In this document: in pieces, positions 35,394 through 47,953 of the stretch
How positions within the stretch are numbered: position 1 is the stretch's first letter
Layout: every line of letters begins with the position of its first letter
Origin: Ciona intestinalis
Taxonomy: Eukaryota > Chordata > Ascidiacea > Phlebobranchia > Cionidae
Reading direction: 5' to 3'
Length of the DNA: 64,000 bases
Assembly: GCF_000224145.3 (NCBI RefSeq)
Contig: NW_004190416.2
Coordinates: 124,001-188,000, forward strand
Translations under genes and position numbers: made by a program
Notes under the pieces: generated by a model
What the model was told of the DNA's origin: nothing
The model's input: the letters and a program-made list of their open reading frames with translations, nothing else
Databases searched by the model: none

Positions 35394-36536
35394 CTGAGTG
35401 TACGTTGTTTATTATTAAAGTACGGATTTTATATATCGTATTATGTTTGCTGTGCGAATAAAACCAATTTGCTTGTTCGGCTAAAAACATTTCGTAGAAT
35501 GTTTCGTCGGATTGACACCTAAAATCAATACTGCCAATCGTAACCTTGTTTCGTTCATAACAGTTATGACATTGCGAATGATTTTTGTGGAATTTCAGTT
35601 TTTGGTGGCACACAAAAAGGAATTCGACACGTGATCTCATTAGAATAGATTTTCCGCCTACAACACGCGTTATTCCGCCCACAAAAGCGAATTTCTAGCG
35701 GATTATTTATAATTGAGCTTTCCGGATTAGGAACAATTAGCAGCAAAGCCTCGAACGTTGCCGAAACAACGATAAACGGCAGGCGTCGTTAGCTCTAAGT
35801 CGCCATGATTATAATTTGGCCGGATTTAGCTCCAATCCGAACTAACTAGCGCAATCAACGGGAAATGCGAATGAATTTTGCTATCGCGCATTCGAGTGCT
35901 TTATCGTCGCTGTTCGTCTCATGACAGGGCAAACACAATCGTGATGCGTCGTCCCGTTTGTCCCTCTACGTGACATGGAGGCTTTACGGGCACCTGGAAC
36001 GCTATACACCTGTACAAAGTTATGGAAAGGGCAATTTCCATTATACTGTATACCCGCTATATAAAGACGGGCGGAGCCGAATTAAATTGCATTTAAGCCG
36101 CGATACTGGACAGCTATCAGTGAAGCGGCGATTCTAAACGCGCAATCGATGAGAAATAAAGGATTAAAATCCTCTGACGTTTAAGTTGCCTTAAAATTGG
36201 CATTTTGTGCGTCAGAGCCTTCTCTGTATATATTATTGCGTCTAATTCTCTCTAACGCAGTGATTTAATGTAGTTTATATGAAAATGACGTTATGAAAGA
36301 CGACGTCTGCATTTGGAGAAAGTTTTACGAGGGTAACGTAATAAAAAATGTCGCCAACATTTTAATTTTTGTAATGTAATAAAAAATGACATTTAAATTT
36401 CAGATCTGATCCGGTAATGATTAAGCATGCAAAGGAAACTTAAATAGGATCAATATTTGTACCAAGTGTTTCACCGCAATGGAGTTAAACATTATGTACT
36501 CGTGGAAAAGGTGAGCTCATCTTGGCTTTTGAAAGG

Positions 36537-36766
36537 TATAGGGGTAAGACGGGACACCTTTAGCACATACTATCCAAATATCCTGATCGTGTTTTAAACA
36601 ATTAACAACGGTATATGGGAGTCGTGATGTTGCGGATTTATAATTCTTTGAAAATTTTTTTTGTTTACTACCAAATGAGACAAAAAATAGAATGAAAAGA
36701 AGTTTGATCCTCCCCCCATCCTACTGTATAATATAGGTGTACCATCTTACCCCATCCTATATATAT
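36537..36766 (+). mobile_element. MITE-like repeat copy with a doubled right end
   Basis: Left TATAGGGGTAAGACGGGACA. There are two successive right termini: CTCCCCCCATCCTACTGTAT near 36730, then a second GGTGTACCATCTTACCCCATCC ending near 36766. Either one copy landed in another and was mostly lost, or the end was duplicated. Confidence 0.7.
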
Positions 36767-39700
36767 GTTTGTTTGTTGGGGGCGTTTGTTTTCATAAATA
36801 TCAATCTTTGACGAGAATTGAAAAACGGTTGATTGGAGCTGGAGGAAGCCTGTAGTTGATTGATGTGATGGTTCACACTTTAGCGGTTTAAAAATTCCGA
36901 GAATTTTAGAATTGCAAAATATTAAGCATGAAATGCGAGCCGTGGTATGTGCAGTTTAGGGGGTGATTATGTTTGGAAGTTTTGGTGGTAATTTTTGAAA
37001 TGTTAATGCAAATTGCGGCGAAGTTGTTTGTGCGTTACGGCAACACGCCAAACAAATATCAAACAAACGCGCGCTCGCCCCGCCGAGTATCGCGCTAAGT
37101 CCTCTATGAAAGAGAAAAGCAGGAGCAGTTTCTTACATAAGAAGAGTAACGCACCTGCACTGGAAACCTGTAATCCTACTCGAGATGGCGAGAGATATTG
37201 AGGGTTAAAAGTAAACAAAACGCTCCGGCGAATCTCCCTTCTTCTGCTCTCTGTCCTCTTCGCGTTTTTCTCTTTATCGTTAAAACTTTTTTGTTCCTGC
37301 CGGGGAGAAGGCCGCGTGAGATCGCGAAAGCGCGGCTCGTACAAATAAAGAGACTGCTTGGAGCTATGACGCGCGAGGTAATAGCTCTCAGAGAGAACAC
37401 TCCATTCAACAAGTTTTTGCAGGTGACACAGAACACTTAATTTCAGCCATTTTTCGCCAACCACGTTCCAAAGGAGCTGGCTGTCTATGCTGTGGTTTGA
37501 GACTAGTCTGCTATATTGTTCTTCAGTGCATAGATACTTAAATAGTTAACAGTAGAAGTTACGACTGTTTAAACCGAAGAACTGTCAATCAGCCAGGTAG
37601 ATTAGAAATATAGAAGTGATATATGATTTCTATTGCCCTGGTATTTCATTAATATTTTGGTAAATAGAAAAGGCAAATAGTGAACGCGATGTCAGTTGTG
37701 AGGGTTTATAAACGGCGTTGTGTGGTCTTTAAATGCGGTTAGTACGTTTGAAGTACACGGCCGCCTATTAGTTATAGCTTAGAGATTTGTTGAATGACGG
37801 TTACCCGTTACCAACTCGATCCTTCTGCCCCAGGTTAATAGGGTCGTAAATTACAATTCGATGTGACGTCAAGGGACTTATCTAAGTAACAACAACGGAC
37901 TGAAGTCAAATCCAGAAGGCGCCATTTTGAAACTTCAAAGGCGTTTCTTCACCTATTTCTGCCTCTCCTTTTTGCTTGGTGGTTTCCATCCCAAAGCATT
38001 ATCATTGCCGGCTTCGGCGGGCGACCTGCAATCACTGGACGAAACTATTCCACCTAGTCACTGCGATTAAAATTGAGCCGTAATTTTACGCCTCAAGAGC
38101 CAGCAAGATCGAGGCTCGTTTGCCTGGCGCGGAGCTCCCGGGCGGTTATGCGACAAATCGGGCCCGGATTCGCCACAGGTTAGTTACCAAGTAGAGAACA
38201 ACATGTTTCTGTAAACTGTTTACTATTGTCGTTTGCGTGACAGCGAGAATTTGTGGCTTAGAAGCGAGTTACAAAAAGGGTATGTCTAGATGTTTTCTGT
38301 AAATTTGTAAGTCGTATTCTGCTACAGGTTATTTATGTTTGTTTTTGTTAAAGCGTGAATAGTTTATGTTTTCGTGGTTTGAATCGCCGGTAACTCTAAG
38401 GTGCGTAAACAGTTAATTTGGCAGTTGGTCAAGAATGTTACAGTTTAACAGCCTCTTCCGCCGCATGATCGTAACTTTATTAACTTCCAATTGTTGCTAT
38501 TGTTTGCGTCTCGTGTCCGCTTGGCATAAAACGCTCCAATGGCAATGCTTGCGTTTGCTGCGGGAGGGGTCGTTGTAATTAAATGCCGGTTTCCTAAGAC
38601 TCGTTCCAACGCGTGGACAATCTAATTCGAGGCTTGACGAAGTCAGTTGCTCGTGTCAACAAATCGCTCGCTGGGATTAACCCAACCAGGCTTGACTTAT
38701 CCCCCCCAAGTGCCCGAATTTCGTTGGCCAGCGTATTAATGAAACCCAATCCCCACAAGCGATCGCGTGCACTGCTACTTCCGGGACCTTAGATAAAAGG
38801 CTTACAGTGAACTTTAGCCTTGACTACTTGAGCTTGGATGCTACACTCAGCGGCGGTTAGTCAGACGCTCAAACAAGATTGATTAAACCTCAAATGCTCC
38901 CTCGCCGGCCCAGTGATATAACAGGACCCGCGTTCACGCTGGTGTAGCTTTGGGGCAAGAGATAAAATTCTTCCCTTTCAATTTCAAGCAAGTTGTCAGC
39001 GGGTAGCTTTCGTTATTGTTGGTGTCCATTGATCAGCGAGTGCGTCGCTCTTGAATGGTTCTGGAAGTCTTTCTTAATTAGACGTGTTACAAAGTGGGAC
39101 CTGTTGATAGCATTTACACTAAAACAACAAAGGCGACCGCTTTACCCCTAGTCGACCAACAACAATGACGTCGGGTAAAGTTACGAAAAGTTGGCTATTC
39201 TCAATGAATGTAGTCTCGTTGTTTGGGTAACACAAGTTCCTTCTACCTTTTAGACTTAAGAAGTATCAAGCCTAAAGTGTCCCAGATCGTCCCAAATATT
39301 CGCTACTCGTAAGTTTAATTCTTCTCTCGCTTTTCCGGCGCTCTGCGGGTATGAAATCGTTATTTTGATTCGGAATGAAAAGAAAACAAAGCTCGCCGAA
39401 AGGCGGTTTCCTGTAATAAATATTTCCAGACGACTATCTTCTGTGCCACAATATTACGAGCACGTGTCGGTTTATCAGATTATCGCCATTTAGTCAAAAC
39501 GAAGTCTAAATAGTACCAAGTTATTGTTGTATAGCCCCTTAGCTTCTAGCCGCCGGCAAAGGTCCAAGTGGGAATAATGTGTACCGCAGGCTATCGGAAA
39601 CGTACACATTACATAATCGCTCTGGATAGATTGAATAAAGGGCTACGGGGTGTGGGACCTCGGTGGTTGTTCAGGCGCAAATATGCACCACTGGCTCTGC

Positions 39701-40087
39701 CAACCTAAACGCCCTTGCTACCGAAAACGCTTGGGAACAAGCTCCAGGTGCGGGTAAGACGATCAGACCCACACAAACAGAGCGGCTGTCTCGGAGTCGA
39801 AGGATCTCCTCTACCTTGGACGGACGATGCTTCTCCGTTCTGTTTCACGGCTATCTTGTTACCGCTCAGTAATTTCCGAACGCGACACCCGACCGTGACG
39901 AATTAAGTTGGTCTTCCATGAACCAGAGTAATCACTTCAACGACCGCTGTTTTAATAAAGTTAATGACTCCGCCATGTTATGTCACTGCTGTATTGATAA
40001 TCTATACTCGACAAGCAAGTACAGCACATAGCTGGCACCCCGATGCACATTCAGCCATACCCCTCATGTTTTTAAAGGAACATTTAT

Positions 40088-40252
40088 ATATTAGTAGGTG
40101 GGGTAAGATGGGACACTTTTTTGTTCTATTGTCTCGTTTCATTTGGCAGTAAACACGACTTCCCATAAACCGTTGTTAATTGTTTAAAACACGACCAGGA
40201 TATTTGGATATTATGTGCTACCAAGGTGTACCGTCTTCCCTCACCCCACACT
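40088..40252 (-). mobile_element. MITE-like repeat copy
   Basis: Left ATTAGTAGGTGGGGTAAGAT, right CGTCTTCCCTCACCCCACAC. Interior GTTTAAAACACGACCAGG. It lacks part of the central block. Confidence 0.8.
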
Positions 40253-42529
40253 ATTGAAATATATTTGAAACTTGAAATAGTACCGCGTGTAATACTCTTC
40301 TGATATGTCTTGTTTTGTGACAACTGCTAGAGTCCTGACCCTGTGAGGCCGCCGCTTCTCCCGCTGGTATTTGGAGCGGCTTGGGGTCACGGGTCACCTG
40401 TGAACAGTTCTGTTACCGAGCGCCTAATTACGTCAGAGCCCATCGTTCTCACGATACATTTCCACCACCCTTAAGTTCCTAATACATAGTATGCGACAAC
40501 AACTATTTAAGTACCAAGGCCAGGCACCGTCCGCATTCTGTTATTGATATATTTACCGTCTTATTCCGGTTAAAACTGGATTAAACCCGTTCCGCATCTG
40601 CGCCCAGTTACCTAGGTATGTATCTGACGCCGCCTACTAATTTAATACCGCGCCTTTCAATTGAATACGAAGATCATGGGGTCGTTGTATCATTTTATTT
40701 CCACTTTTCCCTCGCCCATCCGCTTAAGCATATGCGGTGTTTTTCATTGGCGTCCTATGTTTGATGTGCTTCACTTTAATTATTCTTATTTTTGGATAAA
40801 CATTGCTTCCTCGGAGCCCACCTGTGCAAACATACGGCTGTTATTTGAATCCTGTAGCCCGTGATTTGGGAGCGTATTATTACCAACTATGACGGCGAAG
40901 CCCGCGCGCGCAATTAAAGTTTAATGAACATTTTCCTAGAAGTGACGACGGCTGAATAGCATTTTCGCTATCATGCCCACGCAGAAACGTGTATGATTTG
41001 TCTGGTAATACCACATTCGGTGCCGCAGGTTTTGTGTTTCGAAATAAGCCAGGCCAGGTGCGAGAGGCCTTTTGTTTGTTGTGCATGAGAGCCCTAGGTG
41101 TGAATGGCCTCGGGCAAACTGCTTCTAATTTCCTCCTTCCTTGCGATGGTCGCCGATGATGATAAACCACGGTCTTGAATTGTATAAATACCCGCGACTC
41201 GCTACGAAAACCAATTCAGGTCGTTATATTGTCACAGCTCGGTATTTTCTGTTGATCGTTCGTTATTACCGGGTCGAACATAAAGGAAACAGGGGACGTG
41301 TTACGATGCTCGTTACGGGTTCATCACTCATCCGGTCCAGGTGTTTCTATTGTTCAGTTCAAATATCGTGTTTTATCGGCAAGCACGTTCGTTCTTTGTC
41401 GGCGCGCCTATTAATATTGGATAAAGGCCTCGTTAATAATCATAGCCCTCGCCACCTGCGCCTTTGTAGCGAATGTTTGCCGTAGTTAAAGCGGCCAACA
41501 GTGTCGCAAGAACTATTTTCTGTGGCTAATCCAGCCTCATTCGAAATGACACATAAGCCAGCCAAGTGAACCGTTCATAATAAAAGTCATTTTAATTATT
41601 CGCTCCCGGCTGATCGATGCAGAGTGCGGAACAAAATAATGTGGGCGACATCCGGCGCCTTTATTTAGTGTTTTGGTTCCAGTGTTTAGCTGTTTTCAAT
41701 GCTAGGCATGTTTCCGAGTTCCTACCGGCCTTATTAAGGCAACTAAGTTACACAAATACGACTCATGCCACATACCTGCGTGACTAGCCCCGTTCAGCCG
41801 TAGCAGAAGTGAGCGCAAGTCGCAATTACACTGCCAAGCCGTTGCCCGATCAAGTACCTTCGCAACCATGTACAGAAACCCCTTTATCAAAGCTTTTCGA
41901 GGGTCTTAAGTGCTGGTACTAACCGCAAGAGAAAGCACGCTTTTAAAATATGACAGATTAATGGATAATCGGGCAAAGCGTTTAACCGAAGAAACCTTGC
42001 CGGTGTGCGGTAGGTGCAGTTCGTGAAAAGCCAAAAGGGTTAAGAATCCAGCATCTCACACTAACTTGACACTCACTCCAGTAACTCGCAGTTACGTTTA
42101 GTTTCCCTTTCAAATAAAGAACTCGTTGGTGTTTGCCTACCGTTACGGTGCTGCCCATCCAGCTTGCCTAATGTACCGGCCACGATAGCTCACAGCCTAA
42201 CCCCAAAGTAATCTAAGTTACCAAACTTTTCCGCCTAAGTTGTAACAGAAGGCGGCGCACATTTTAACACGGAGATTTTGTGTTCATTAGACACAGACAC
42301 ACGAACACCTGTTCGTTACTTGATATCTCCCTAAAACTAAAAGCAACCTTTAAACCTATGCTGCTAATGGTAACCTACTTGGTTTACAAATCCGCCTTTT
42401 TTTGTTCACAGACCCATCCCTGCAGTGACCCGTACCGCTGACCCAGTCATCGAGAAGCTTACCCCCCACATCGGCCCCCAGCCCCCTATTTTACCCCAGT
42501 ATCTACTGGACCGGTCTAAATGGACGGTG

Positions 42530-45500
42530 ATGGGGAAAAGGTTGTTTTGTAGGATCCGGAAGACCTCTGTTGTCTTCCCTGGACCTTCGACCGCCTTCTA
42601 CCTCCTCGTGTTTGCACTTCTTGTTACTTCAGGTAAGCCTTTCAGTAGTACTTGCAGAAAAACATGAAACTTAATACCACCACCGTCTTATCTCGCCCAT
42701 CGCGTGCTTTGCTCTTGACATTCGCTTGTACCCATCACCACCGTGAATAAGCGAAAGCCATTGCCGTACTCTGTTATTATGTATACCTTCTCCGTGTTAA
42801 ATTTAAGCCGTAGTTAGCTAATGCTGTGTGCTCGGTTGAAGCCAAACGCCTAAGTGGATTACACCAACAAGAAAACGAATTTTAAAATGGGCTTTGGTTC
42901 CTAAAGTGTACAAACACCAATCATTCGTTCAATTACGTTACGTTTCCCATTTGCACACGTTTTAAGTTATGTTAACCTAATAGCTTTAACCGCTAAGTTC
43001 TGTCACGCACGGTGTACGCTCATAATGAGATGCTGCGCTGATGAAGACGCCGCTGTCTGGGTGCTTTTGGCAACGCATTAATACCTGGAAACACAATCTT
43101 GTAACGTCACGCTAAACATGGGTTTGACTGTTATTTTTACCCCGGCGAGGCGCGCAGAAGCCGTGTTAAGGGTACTGGGTGCGATCGATGAAATAGTTTA
43201 TTCGATCCAAACGTGCTAACACAGCCCTGATAAGGCTTGCGCTCTGTCATCAGTGATGTTTGTTGCTTCATAATGGAGGGGTTGCGAATTTCAGCTGGAA
43301 CCCAAACTAGAGTTGGATCTGCAGCCAAAAACATATCATTAAAGTCTGGCGGTAGCTACGCCGGTAAGAGCCACTCAAAAGTGTCACGTTTAACTGCTGT
43401 AACATTCCGAGCAAGTTCGTCCAATATTAAAACGTCCTAAAATAGCAGTCGCGTTGCGAACCTGTTAGCAGAAAAATCTGATTTACGACTATCCCCATTT
43501 TGCGCTGATGTAGGTTAAACTGCTTACGTAAGCCGAAGACTCGAGGGTTTGGCGAGTTTTTACGGTCCCATAATATTTGTCTTGCGCTCTGATTGTTCAT
43601 GTCCTCTCGTCTATCGCTGACCAGCCCTGTGTCCACACACTAACGTGCTGTAGGAGAACCCGCAGGCACGTAATCTTGAGGCATAAAACAACTTCCTGTC
43701 AACGAGGCCGAACTGACAGATTTTTATTAAATTTACTGCGCTGTTAAATTTGTGACCAGTCTTGTTTTCCCAGATGAGCTAAAGCTATATCTTTATTTAC
43801 AGTTCTCTCCGACTCCCGCTGCAGTTTCACTAAGTGTGTTAAAACCTATGAGCGGGCGGACCGAAGGATCCGGCGTATGGACGATAGAACCCCAACAAAA
43901 CTCGCCGAACAAACTCGGCAACGGTGCAGAGCACTGAGAAAGTACCGCCGGTGCATAGACAAGAACCATTTGCCTTGCAGAGGGAACTTGTTCTTTCATT
44001 CAGTCGAACACATAAACTCAAGACAGCTTGAGGAATACAGCTGCACGAACTCTAAGACCAAAAACCCGCCCCGAACCACTGCAACCCCAAGGACAAAGCC
44101 TCCACCACAAAACACCACTACCATGCCACCGAAACGACATTTTCCAGAAGACGAGGCAGCAGTGGAAGGTGACACTTGTACCTATACAGGAAAATCGGCC
44201 TTCCGACATTGTGGTATGTTCGGTGATCCACACTTGCGGACATTCCACGACGAATTTTTTACCTGCAATGTTGTAAAAGCGTGGCCGCTTATAGACAACG
44301 ATTACCTCGTAGTCATGGCAACCAACATCCCTGTCACCAATGGCAGCGCCGTCACAGCAACCACCAAGGTAAGATAAAGTTGCAATAACCGGTATGGTAT
44401 TTAATATTTATTTATGTATGCCCCCTTAGATTCGTTGTTTTAATTCGCGAGCCAAGGTCCCTTAAGTATTAGCACGCCAGTACAAGCTAATAGGCGCATG
44501 GAGTCACCATAAACGCGCTCTCGCATATATAACGCAAGGTCTATTTGAACACGAAGAGCAATGCGTGCTCGAACGATGTTATCGTATCATTCGATCTATT
44601 TGAACAGAGTGCTCGGACGAACGCACTAATCTTATTCGCGAAAGCATTTGCCGTCCTTGTCAGACCCACAACGCTGTTGGAATACGAATGTCAGATCGTA
44701 ATATCAAGTTAAATATTAACCGAAATTCTTAGCGGGCGCGGGCTCCGTTTTACTGCCCCATGATGCGATGTTTTCCGTTTAATTAAGAATCCATCCACAA
44801 CGATTTACTGCCTGTGGTTTAGTATAAAGTAGGGCGGAAACTGTTTTGAGACCAATAAACGTTACCCGCAGCTATAAACCCATTAAAAATTCGATTAAAT
44901 TTTTATGCTAAATTTTATGTTTGTAAAATTTGTATAAAAAAGACATTACTTATACATAACCAATAGAAATCCTGTGTTTAAAAAAACAAATTTGAAATTC
45001 TTGTATAAAAAGATATGCCACTGTAGACGTAAATCTATTCCTAATGTGAAGATTTTTGTACAGCGCTTATAACTCTACCCAGTGTGCTGGTATATAAGCA
45101 AGTTAGCTTGTTACTCATTACGCCAACTCAGTTGACGCTGCTTGCTTGTCTATGTCGCTTATATTATTATTTAATATCGGAGTCGTTTCCCCTGTGGCTG
45201 TGCGAGTTGGCGCTGGTCGACATTGCTTTTGGAATATTAAAGTGCTCATCTTTATTTGAAGTTAGTTAAAGGCGCGAAACTGACGGGCATGCTTTCCCAT
45301 GGGATTCCGACCACCACAGATTATAGAGAATCAACTTGACATTGATTTGCGTCAACTTAGCGTCTGGGGTGTTATCACTTCGACCAGTGCCGCCATTACT
45401 GGCTCTTTTGGGCTTCAACCTATTAGCGTTTATTTTACCCAAACTATAATTAAATCCAACCTCGAAGCGGGAAAATCCTATGGTCTGTGAAACAGATGTC

Positions 45501-47953
45501 GCTTTTTTGACTTCAAGTGGGATACTACTGGGCGTTCAGTTGTTGATAGAAGTGTATGGAAATGTGTGGTTTCGCTGCTTTGCTAAGTTTGAATCCGTAT
45601 CCGTGTGAAACTGTAACTGTAAACACATCCAGCTGTTTTAATTGCCGTCTCAAATATCAGCGTACGTGTGATTTCTCTGCACTTGTCGCATTACAAAGTG
45701 GTTCGGTCGCTATAAACAATGGCGCAACAATCACACTTCGAAGTCGAAAAAGTTCTCTCGAGCATTCACGGGAAAAAACGTCACACGCACCGAGTAGCCC
45801 GACAGCTGTATTGAAATAAAACTCTTCACACCCGAAAATGTGGAGCACCACTTCACTACAACGCTCAAGCTATGAGAGGCCTATTGTGGTTACAGAGGCC
45901 GCTACTATTTCACCAGGTTGGGTGCGATTTTTGCACATCAGGCGTGTGATTAACCACGAAAGCGTCATTCGTCATTGCGACTCCTGAGTACCAATTTCAG
46001 CCCGATCGCAGCGTTTAAGTATTGCAAACATTCCAATCTTATTGCTCGTAACGGAAAATGAGTTAAAGAGTCGAATTTCGTTCCGGTATCGGACCAGGTC
46101 ATTGCTTCCATAAGAGACCAACACCTGGTGTACGAATCAGATAGCGTTGATTCTCGCGCCGGAGCCCAAAACGTTCCGGCGCCAGTCTCCGTAAAGCGCA
46201 ACCGTTTGAGTTATTTTGTTGTCAAATTCAAATACCCCGAGTTCGGAGCTCCAATTTTCGGATTTCGTAATGTAGTTTTACCTTTTCATGGATCACAATT
46301 GCGAGGCGAGCCTAACAGACGTTCAAACTAAACACATAACAAGTGGGGAGACCCGATTTCCGCAACGCCAGCTCTTTGTTTCGTCCAAAACTGTTGAGCC
46401 GCTCGATTAATCCCACTACACAGCGCCACTTCACCACCACGTATTCCAACATTGGCCCGCTTCGGGACTCGCTTCGTTTTTTTGTTTAATTTTCTCACCC
46501 GGCCATCCGTGACCGAAAGAAATTCGTGGCTTTCAAATAAGCAGTAAGGCGAAGAGTTGGTAACGCCACACCAAACCAGTTGTACCAACCGAGCTTTTAA
46601 ACCTTTAAAAAAATATAGACTGAAAAAAAACCTTTCAAAAAAATGAAAACGTAGTTTTCTAATTTTAAACTCATTTTTTTTCTTTTTTAACGTTCTGTGT
46701 TTTTACAGATCACCGTTCTTATAAAAGCATCGAGTCCATGCACCGAACAGAAGTTCTACCTTGCCAATAACTCAAAGTTGTCGCCTTCTTTTACCGACGG
46801 CACAATCAGTAGCGGAAGCGTCTCAGTGGACGAGGTCATCCCTGGCCGGCATGTCGAAATCCAAGTTCGTTTCATCGGAACCACAATCATCATTCGAAAG
46901 GTCGGGAGCTTCCTCACATTCGCTATACGGATGCCGCACGAATTCATAGAAGGCCTTGATCCATCACGACAACTATGTGTTCAAGGCTGCCCATCTCGGC
47001 ATCGTATTGATCTCAAAGCGAGCAATAAAGGCCACGGAAACACGCTCCTTCCAGGCACGAAAGGCTCAAGGCGAAACGCCGCTATTCCACCTGTCCCAAA
47101 AGCGGAACAAAAGAAAATATTCACGGAAGAAGAGGCTCGACAAAAATGCCAACAGATAATGTTGGCTGAAACTAGCCCTATAGATGAAGTGGGCAACAAA
47201 GATGGTCAAACTGACTCAGATGAAGTAAACCAGCTCTCGCATGCGCAGTCTTCAGCTGCTTTCTCTTCTCTTGTTCCTTCAGAGGACCAGGGACATCATC
47301 AAATCAACGGAAAGCAAGTCCCAACCGTACAGCAACTCATAACTTCATTGGATGGAACGAATAGTGAACCGAAGCGACGAAAGAAACCCGGGGCAAGAAA
47401 TCGTCGGCTCGGTCGCGGCAAACACCATCACAGAAACAGAAATCGAAAACATCGGAAGTCGAAAAGAGGTGTAAGCGACGTTCCTCCGTGCCTGGAGGAC
47501 CAGGACGTCGGCACTTCAAACTTTTACTTCGATTCGTGCGTTTTTGATCTCCTGACGACAGGCGATGTCAATTTTACGTTATCCGCAAGAGCGGCTTTAG
47601 AAGACGTTCGGAGGACACATACACTCCGTGACAGTGCTCCGGGAGCATCTTTAGTGGTCATTAGGACCTGGGAGCCATTTGAGCCAAAAGCTCGAAGCAG
47701 AGGTTGCACTACAGTGGCGCCGGTTGTGGAAGAGAACCCTACTAGTAGTAGTAGGCGTAGTCAAGCCAACAGATTCGTGATTCTGCTTTGTGCAGTACTG
47801 ACTTGTGTTTTCATAAACGGCTGGAGTTCTTGCAACGACTCTGTTAAGAAAACACATACAAACGTTCGTTGCGTAACTAAAGGCCAAATGAGCCCCCTTT
47901 TAAATCATGAAGACTTTTTCAGGACTACTCCATTAAACTGCATAAAATCGTAG
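42530..47953 (+). CDS. RGM: Repulsive guidance molecule (RGM family), three exons
   Basis: Exons 42530-42632, 43803-44368 and 46709-47953, phases 1 and 0, giving 637 residues (human RGMA about 450). RGMs are membrane-anchored ligands of neogenin and co-receptors for BMPs, acting in axon guidance and neural tube closure. Exon 1 encodes a signal peptide (hydrophobic AFYLLVFALLV). Exon 2 carries the cysteine-rich N-domain (CSFTKCVKTYERAD; CRALRKYRRC; LPCRGNLFFHS) and a Thr/Pro-rich linker, then the partial von Willebrand D motif FGDPHLRTFHDEF, with the autocleavage GDPH at about residues 175-178. Exon 3 continues the C-domain: FIGTTIIIRKVG, LCVQGCPSRHR, EEEARQKC and YFDSCVFDLLTTGDVNFT. Two oddities stand out. 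About 115 extra, strongly basic residues (RNRRLGRGKHHHRNR) lie between the ARQKC and FDSCVFD motifs. The C-terminal hydrophobic stretch (about 579-592) is followed by 45 polar residues, where a GPI signal should end. The first Met of the long exon-1 frame is taken at 42530; no earlier ATG is in frame. Confidence 0.9.
44369..46708 (+). other. RGM intron 2, no second gene seen
   Basis: A 2.3-kb intron of CpG-rich DNA. Short frames on both strands have no recognisable content. None of the MITE-like copies found elsewhere is present. Its size and composition suggest regulatory content, which is inference only. Confidence 0.45.

Larger units (their letters stand above)
26735..42529. other. Large gene-free, CpG-rich interval upstream of RGM
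   Basis: About 15.8 kb with no reading frame I can support on either strand. The frames present are short, lack family resemblance and often overlap each other on opposite strands (for example 37003-37464), as expected for GC-richer non-coding DNA. From about 27.4 kb the sequence changes from AT-rich to a composition visibly richer in G+C and CpG. MITE-like copies lie at 28995, 32219, 35209, 36537 and 40088, and a SINE tail at 28882. It presumably contains the promoter and distal control regions of RGM, but nothing in the sequence marks individual elements. Confidence 0.6.

Noticed and set aside
37003-37464. 153-codon open frame on the minus strand with overlapping open frames on the plus strand
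   Set aside because: Simultaneous openness in several frames points to composition (few AT-rich stops), not selection. No recognisable motif.
41141-41485. 114-codon plus-strand frame upstream of RGM
   Set aside because: No motif, and it overlaps an unrelated minus-strand frame. Not in phase with any RGM exon.
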